DNA from: Eutreptiella sp. 'Long Island Sound 2002' | Taxonomy: Eukaryota > Euglenozoa > Euglenophyceae > Eutreptiales > Eutreptiaceae | Direction of reading: 5' to 3' | DNA: 64,000 bases | Assembly (NCBI GenBank): GCA_964036045.1 | Contig: OZ038378.1 | Span: forward strand, 178,591,754 to 178,655,753 | Shown: positions 58,007 through 64,000 of the stretch, piece after piece | Layout of the letters: every line of letters starts with the position of its first letter | Position numbering within the stretch: position 1 is the stretch's first letter | The notes under the pieces: model-generated | Database searches by the model: none | What the model was told of the DNA's origin: nothing | The model's input: the letters and a program-made list of their open reading frames with translations, nothing else | Program-made: the position numbers and the translations under genes

Positions 58007-60683
58007 CCTACCTTTAAAGTAGGGTTCTTTTTGCAACCACCAGATATCATCATTCTGGCGATATCCAGGGACTGATGCCCGCTCAGGTTCAACAGGTCCT
58101 GGTACCCACCAATCAGGCGGCTCTTGCACTGTTCTTTTTGTGTTGCGACTCGCTTGACGGCCGTGGTTGTGTTGACCCGAATGTTCTTCCCAACCGGCTT
58201 CTTTATCTACCTCTCTGCGACCCTCAGAAGTACATACTTGCTGCACCTTGTCTGCCAGCAGGTCCATATTTCGCCGCAACTCCTCTTCACCAGCCCTGAT
58301 GTGCTCCTTCAATTGATCAAAATTCAACTTCATGTGCTCATCTCTCCTCTGCAGCACCTCCACAAACTCCTTCCGCATTTCATCAGCCCCTCTAGTGTCT
58401 CCAATGCCCGGGCTCGGACCGTGTTTGGGACTGGCTGCAGCTTGCGCCAACATTTCGTCAACTTGCTGCAGTTTTTTGCGTATGGAGTGAAGATCACCTG
58501 TGGCAGTGAACTCCTTCAGTACCCGTTCATATTGTGATCCCATCTGTTCCTTCATCCCTCGTTGTACTTCGGTCAGCTTCAGGTCCGAGGGAGTTTGCAT
58601 CTGGCTCTGTGCCTCTTGAATTTGTCCCTGCACCCGCTGTCGTATCTCGAGCATCTCGGTCTGTCCTTGCTGCGCGGTGCTGTCAATTCTTTTGGCATTG
58701 TCCTCGAATCTGTCCGAACATCCCTGTTGCATTTTCTTGATTTGTTCACGTACCTGTGCAACTTCCGCTCTCTCAGATTGAATCACCTCCTGGACATGTA
58801 CCCGTTTCTGCTGCACTCCTTGAATTTCCTTCTCCAGCTTGCCTCCATTCTCCGTAATGCTGTGCAATTGTTCTTCGCACTTCCGCACATTTTCCTTGGT
58901 CAACATCTGTTGGTGTCCAGTCTCCTTGGGTCGTGTGTCATGCTCTCGTATCGTGAGTACTGCTGCTCGGCACTCCTTCACCAAATCCTGCATCTTGGGG
59001 ATGAGATCCTGTGCATTTTCAAGCACCCGGGTCGCCACCCTCTCCTGGCTTTCCACTCTGGCCATCAAGTCCTCACTCGCCACGGACATCTCATGCATCT
59101 TGTTTCCATGGTCCCGCACCGTCTCCGCAACCAGGGCAGTTATCTCCGTCACCTGGGCTTGCATCCGTTTCTCCATGGCCTGGACCTCAGAACATGCACG
59201 AGTAACTTCCTTTTGCACCTTTTGCTGCTCTCCCACAGATTGATGAAAGGTCTTCTCCGTTTTTCTCACTTGATCTGCCAGATTCTGCATTCGGCTCACC
59301 CGTTGCTCTTCCAAGGCCTCATCGCCCCGTCTTGTTCCACTCTCCTCCACGGACACCTGTGGTCGTTGACCTACACGCCGTTCGACTTGCAAGATCCATT
59401 CCTCCAACTTAGCGTTATCCTTGGTAAAGTGCTCCTTCATGTTGTCGGTAATTGTATCCAATTCTTTAAGCCACTCCTCCTGTCGTTGCATTTGAACTTG
59501 CACTTCATACGCCTTCGCACTTTCCTCTACTTTGCGTGTCATCACTTTCATTTGACGTTGTATATTTCCCGGTGAATCCTGGGTCTTATTGGATGTCTCT
59601 CGGTGTAGGTTTTGATGACCCAACTTCTCGTATTCAATTTGTTCACAAACCTGGTTGATCCTAGTGTTCAAGGAATTCCGAAGTTCTTGATCTTCACGAG
59701 CGATGTGTGCATTCCCTTCCTTGTATTCTGTTTCCACACGCTTCAAAATCCCTTTTGAATTCTTGATCAATACCTTCAACTCTTCGCTTCATCAACCCGA
59801 CTTGGTCATTGAGCTCCGCCACTTCTTGCATGCTCCTCGGGCTTTTGTTGATTCTTCTGAGCTGATCCACCTCTTGTTTCACCGAATTCATCTTCCTTTC
59901 CAGTTCTTCCTTGCACTCCCCGAATTTCTCATGTGTCATCGTTATCGTATTCAAACGCTCCTCATCGATATTCGTTGTCTTCAATTGCTCCCGAATTGGC
60001 CGCAAATCTCCTTTCATTTCCTCAACCGTCGCCGTCTCAATGGTTTGTACCCTTGTCTCCAACGCCCGCATACTTGCTTCGCAAACCCGCATACTTGATG
60101 TGACCTCCTCCATATGTATGCCCGGCGCCGATGTCCTCATTGATGTTGACTTCGGTTTCCGCATCATCATTTTCTTGATGATCTTGGAGATCATGGTCTC
60201 CAAGTCTCCCGTCATGAACACCGTGTCATGAACATCATGCTCGCGCAGTCTTTTCTTTTGTGTTGGATAATCCATTCTTTTCTCTCCCTTGGACTTCTCA
60301 TTCACCCCAAAGCTCACACGACGATTCACCATCTCTTCCTCGTCCTTGTCCATGTCATGTGATGGGGAATGACTAACCGACAAACCAACGGACGACGACT
60401 TCACGGGGGTTGGGGTCACCGACTACAAAAATCGCTCAAAATCCTCATCTTCACCCAAGACGGGTTTTTTAACTTGACAAAATGACTTGCGCGGAGTTTG
60501 CGCAATTTGATCTGGCGCAGAACCAAACAAACTGCTACCATGTAATGTACTTGTGCTATCTTTACTAACACGTTCCATTGTAGCTTCACTATCGCTAATG
60601 GGCTTCATTTTTGAAATAAAAATGAATCTCCTTTTACAATAAAAATGGAAAATAACTCCAACCTCAATCGAGACCCCTGACAC
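58007..60683 (-). pseudogene. gag: Element A gag: N-terminal coiled-coil region
   Basis: Three overlapping open stretches. The first (60683, more likely ATG at 60608) ends at a TAG at 60423-60425 but stays in frame with the second (60419-59694). A one-base shift near 59745 leads to the third (59779-58004). Together about 870 codons are almost wholly heptad-like, Glu/Gln/Lys/Met-rich (SMRALETRVQTIETATVEEM, EELERKMNSVKQEVDQLRRI, QKRVHVQEVIQSERAEVAQV). This is probably a structural Gag extension. The last third is the right copy of the 1.27-kb duplication, and its coding is cut by block F at about 58007. Confidence 0.75.
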
Positions 60684-61511
60684 TCAACAAGACAACAAAA
60701 TGACTGAAAGCGTACTTGAATGAGTCCCACGATCCGTATTTGAAGAAGCTCCACTTCCAATTAGTTTAGGGATGAACTCGGAGTTGAAGTGAATCGACTT
60801 GAATTGAGTTTGATGAATTCAATTGATAAAATATTGTAAATACACGATCCTGCACAACAAAGGAGCACACACATGTGCAAAAAACAATCAAGCTTTCTCT
60901 CTTAACGCAAAGGAGAAGCGAACTCCCTTATGAAAACATGCCATGCATAATATTTATTCTACACGAAAGCGAGTCTTCCCCAAATGATTATTCCTGCAAC
61001 AAATGTCATATGTCAATGAATCTAAATTCATATGCACATCATGTTTGAAAGACCACATGACAACATGACATTGCAAGCAAAGTACATGTGTTCGGTGATT
61101 CTCTCATCGAAATCCACCTTTGCAATGAAATATGGAAATGCAAAGACACAAGGAAAGAGAGGAGAGAGAAGTAACTAACACACAGTAGGGTAAACTGACG
61201 GAAAAGCTTGGCGATCAATCTTCGCATGCTGTAGACAAGCTGTCTGTAAACGGACGCCCCCTATCCAAGGGCACCGAGGGGAGGAGCGAGGGGGCGACCC
61301 TACACAAACCTATAAAAGGCGACGGATAACTAGTGGAAGCGAGGGTACCCTTGGAGGGGGAAGTGGGGTTAAAGCTCGCTTACACTACTCATCCTCGTGC
61401 AGGATCTAGTAAAGCCGAAGGCTTTTAAAACATGTTCAAAACTCTCCGAAGGTGGTAGACATACCAACGCCGGCAAAAATCAACTGACAAAACCGACGGG
61501 AACAAACAATG
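60684..61511 (-). other. 5' leader or LTR remainder of element A
   Basis: Between gag and the part of the LTR that can be compared. The true LTR end is uncertain. TG at 61510-61511 and TG at 61229 are both possible inner ends, and neither is followed on the element strand by a TGG-type primer site. A TATA-like TATAAAAG (61311) lies on the opposite strand. Otherwise I see nothing in it. Confidence 0.45.
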
Positions 61512-61951
61512 AACGCAACTACACTTAACACTCAACCATAACTCAGCTTGACAGTAGACAACCCCGTAGGTAGCTAAGTGAGCGAGCTACACACGCAAAC
61601 TACACAACTACACTCGCCATTCGTGAAAAGAGAGAGAGTGCGGAAAAAGAGAGAGAGGGGAAAGGAGGTGTCTCACTCCATGTACCCTGGAATCTCATTT
61701 GCTTCTCGCACCTGTCAGTGAAGCAGCATTGGAATCGGAATGATCCATGCAACTCGCTGACTATTAAAAGATTCGAAATTTACCTGTAATTCCTTTCCTT
61801 TCATTTCTTCTCTCTTCATTCCTGACAATCTCTGGTCGTCGCGACTTACATTCCTGTAGCGCGACCCTCAGGCGCGACGATCTGTCTGCAATCAGCGGCC
61901 ATCTGTCAGTATTCTACAGCGATCTGTTGGCATTCAGTACTACACATTACA
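61512..61951 (-). repeat. 5' LTR of element A (comparable part)
   Basis: Matches 1-439. On the element strand it starts TGTAATGTG at 61951, and the flank beyond (GGCAG, 61952 on) is unrelated to the sequence inside the left LTR. The target duplication cannot be checked because the left flank is outside the window. Confidence 0.85.
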
Positions 61952-62418
61952 GGCAGGAGAGGGGGAAGCGGTGCAGGGGGGAGGAGCGGGGGGCAGGGGA
62001 GGCGGAGGGGACGCCGCTGCCGGCCAGCCCCAGCCCAGAGCCGACGCCGACAGACTGGGACTCGGAGTTCCCACGGCCGCGGCAGTATGCGCCACCGCCA
62101 GTACGGAGGGGACCCGGGACAGTCGCGGGGTGGACGGCGGGGGAAGTGGCGGAGCTGGTCCGCTACGTGAAGTGGGCGGAGAAGACGAGGGGAAGGCGGG
62201 AGAAGAGGGGGACCCACCCCTTCAGCGACCTGGTCGGCAGGGCAGGAAGGCCCCGGGAAAGGGGGCCGGAGATCGATGAGGGGCGGTGGAGGAGGATGCT
62301 GGGAGAGGCGCTCCCGGGGGTGAGCCTGGACTGTCCCCAGGAGAAGGGGAGGAAGCCCAGGGTTCAGATGCTGCGGGAGCTGTTGCAGCGGGAGGGGCGG
62401 TACGGGGGCGACGCGTAG
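61952..62418 (+). CDS. Possible broken gene at the element A insertion site
   Basis: An open frame runs from the LTR edge to a stop at 62418. Its first ATG (61927) lies in the LTR, so the true start, if any, was lost to the insertion. The visible part has a Pro-rich stretch (ASPSPEPTPTDWDSEFPRP) and a more protein-like segment (AGEVAELVRYVKWAEKTRGR, DEGRWRRMLGEALPG). I do not recognise a family. GC-rich sequence makes chance ORFs common, so this is weak. Confidence 0.3.
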
Positions 62419-64000
62419 GACTGGGCAGGAGCAGGACCGGGAAGCGCCAGGGGGCGGGGGCCAGGGGCGTGCGGAGGGACGGGCAGACGGGATGCGAGGA
62501 GAGATGCAGGGGAGGCGGACGCGGGGGATGGGCGAAGGTCCAGGAGGGTGAGGGGGGGATGTGACGGACACGAGGAGAGGAGGAAGGGAGCGGAGAGGCG
62601 CAGGTACGCAGGGAAGGGCAGGGACACGGCCGACGGTAGAGGGGGATGTGGTGATGGCGCACACGGACCAGAACCCCAAGCGGAGGGCACAGGGCCAGCG
62701 GCGGCAGAGAGAGGAGATGCAGCGGCGGAGTACGAGGGTGCAGGCGGGTGCGGAAGGAGCGCCCGGGCAGCGGGACGCGGGACGTATCGTGGGAACGGCG
62801 AGCAGTGTGGGGCAGACCAACAAGCCTGACGGGATGCAGTAGTGGAATGGGGTACTGTACCGGAGCAGAGCACAAGGTCGTCACCAACGGGAACAGCCGG
62901 AGCTGGCGTGGAGCGGCGCTGTGCCCATGGGTGAAGCACGGTGCCAGGGCTCTGCCTTGCACGAGTGGCGAACAGGCAGACGAATCCAATATTCCGGCAC
63001 GCTGGTACCAGGGTCTTGACTGATGGTACTCAGCACGCGTTCTCGGAGAGATTGCTGGGAAGGGCAGGTGGCAACGATGGTGTACTCAAGTCCGATGCTG
63101 CGGAGCCACGTCTCGGTGGGTCGCCCCTGTGGACTGACAGCTGGAGTGTGTGGGCTATCCACCGACTTGCTAAATGGCGACAAAGCTCTCTGCATGGCAA
63201 GATGGTGCTGCATTGAAACCATTGGACTTACGCGTGCTCTGCTCTGAGGGGTTGGCCACGGCCGACCCGGAATACGCCGGGCCTTGGTGGCCGTTGGCTC
63301 CATGGAACACCAGCGAGGTAGTGCAACAAAGTGTGAACCCTTGGTGACCAGGCCGGGTCAAGCCCCCGACTGGGGGCTCTGGTCTGATTGAAATAGCTCC
63401 GTACCGAATCGCCGCAGCTGGTCTATGCGGCTAGACTCCACAGTGCAAATGCAGCGAAGAGAATTCAACAAGCGTCTCACTGTCGTTCTCTCTGTGTTCT
63501 TTGGGAAGATGCCGTGGCTCATGGTGCGTAGGAACCCAACGGCCAGCATCATGCCAGTCCTCGGGCAGGGCCAGAGTCCAATCCGCAGATACACCTCCCA
63601 CCCCCCCCCCCCCACACTGGGCACATGGCATCCAGGATGAGGTGAGAGACAGGGACCGAGGGAACACTAGGGTGGGAGAGGCAACAGGGAAAAGGGTAGG
63701 GACGACAGAGAGGGGCAGGGGTAGAGCACGCGGGTGGCACACACGAGTGACAGCGCGGCTCAGACAGAGAGGGCAGACGAACAGGCAGGGTCGGCTGAGA
63801 GACGGAGAATGGGAGGGGAGACGGGCGAGTGAGGGGGCGCGGGGCGGCGAGACAGGGGTAGCACGGAGAAGAGCAGGGGGCACACGCAGGGCGCGCGGGA
63901 GCAGCGGAGAGCGCGACCGGGGGGACACCACAAAAAAAAGAACAACAGAAAAGGCGGACATGACTCCCAGGAAGGACACGTGGAGGAGGCAGGGCGCGGG
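62419..64000. other. GC-rich flank outside element A
   Basis: Purine- and G-rich on the plus strand (62420-62600, 63640-64000), with a run of 14 or more C near 63601-63613. Overlapping short ORFs on both strands lack recognisable domains. No repeat boundary or RNA gene is evident. Confidence 0.5.

Larger units (their letters stand above)
1..61951 (-). mobile_element. Element A: outermost Ty3/gypsy-like LTR retrotransposon, interrupted
   Basis: The outermost element reads on the minus strand. Its 5' LTR is at the right (61512-61951) and its 3' LTR at the left (1-439, truncated by the window). Between them, in minus-strand order, lie a coiled-coil gag, capsid and three CCHC knuckles, a pol with zinc finger, dUTPase, methyltransferase-like domain, RT, RNase H and integrase, and finally a chromodomain. 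Removing insertion E and element B restores in-frame continuity at both breaks, which shows this is one original element. Block F (52589-58006) also sits inside it. Several frameshifts and stops show it is dead. About 9 differences in the 440 comparable LTR bases (about 2%, counted by eye) make it the oldest layer. Confidence 0.85.

Noticed and set aside
51313-59279. Link between the 1.27-kb gag duplication and the 1,274-bp higher-order repeat of the satellite
   Set aside because: The sequences are unrelated and the two lengths agree only approximately. Treated as coincidence.
62881-63303. 140-codon minus-strand ORF in the right flank
   Set aside because: No family resemblance, overlapped by comparable frames on the other strand, GC-rich context. 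Not supported as a gene.

Overview
This 64 kb window is almost entirely a stack of LTR retrotransposons nested inside one another, plus two GC-rich satellite-bearing insertions. I see no confident host gene, rRNA, canonical tRNA or CRISPR array. The multi-domain Ty3/gypsy-like gag-pol genes, chromodomains, long repeats and absence of compact genes point to a large, repeat-rich eukaryotic nuclear genome. The Gag proteins of elements B and C remind me of retroelement families I associate with dinoflagellates. That is memory-based and unverified.

Layout. Element A (minus strand) runs from an LTR at 61951 to its partner LTR at 1-439, which is cut by the window start. Its gag occupies about 60.7-49.7 kb. 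Its pol (zinc finger, dUTPase, methyltransferase-like domain, RT, RNase H, integrase, chromodomain) occupies 49.65-48.43 kb and then 9.81-1.60 kb. A is interrupted three times. Insertion E (1969-4718, a 212-bp satellite with a unique tail and a 13-bp target duplication) splits the integrase. Element B (9813-48427, plus strand, 5-bp target duplication CTCTT) splits pol. Block F (about 52589-58006, a 116-bp satellite) lies in gag between two 1.27 kb copies of the same gag segment. Element B is itself split in its protease by element C (13351-40643, plus strand, duplication CCATG). C is split in its methyltransferase-like domain by element D (17011-34119, minus strand, LTRs of about 2.95 kb, duplication TTAT). 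The region right of 61951 is GC-rich flank with one weak ORF.

Functionally each element is a gag-pol unit. Gag (coiled coil and/or capsid, then CCHC knuckles) is followed by protease, then a domain resembling the methyltransferase-like region of DIRS retrotransposons, then RT, RNase H and integrase. A chromodomain ends A, B and D, and C has lost it by deletion. A additionally carries a complete dUTPase. In B and C, gag is separated from protease by one in-frame stop with a shared G-rich 3' context, which suggests programmed readthrough. All four elements carry stops or frameshifts and look inactive as they stand.

By-eye LTR differences are about 2.0% (A), 1.8% (B), 0.7% (C) and 1.7% (D). The D value is out of line with D being nested inside C.
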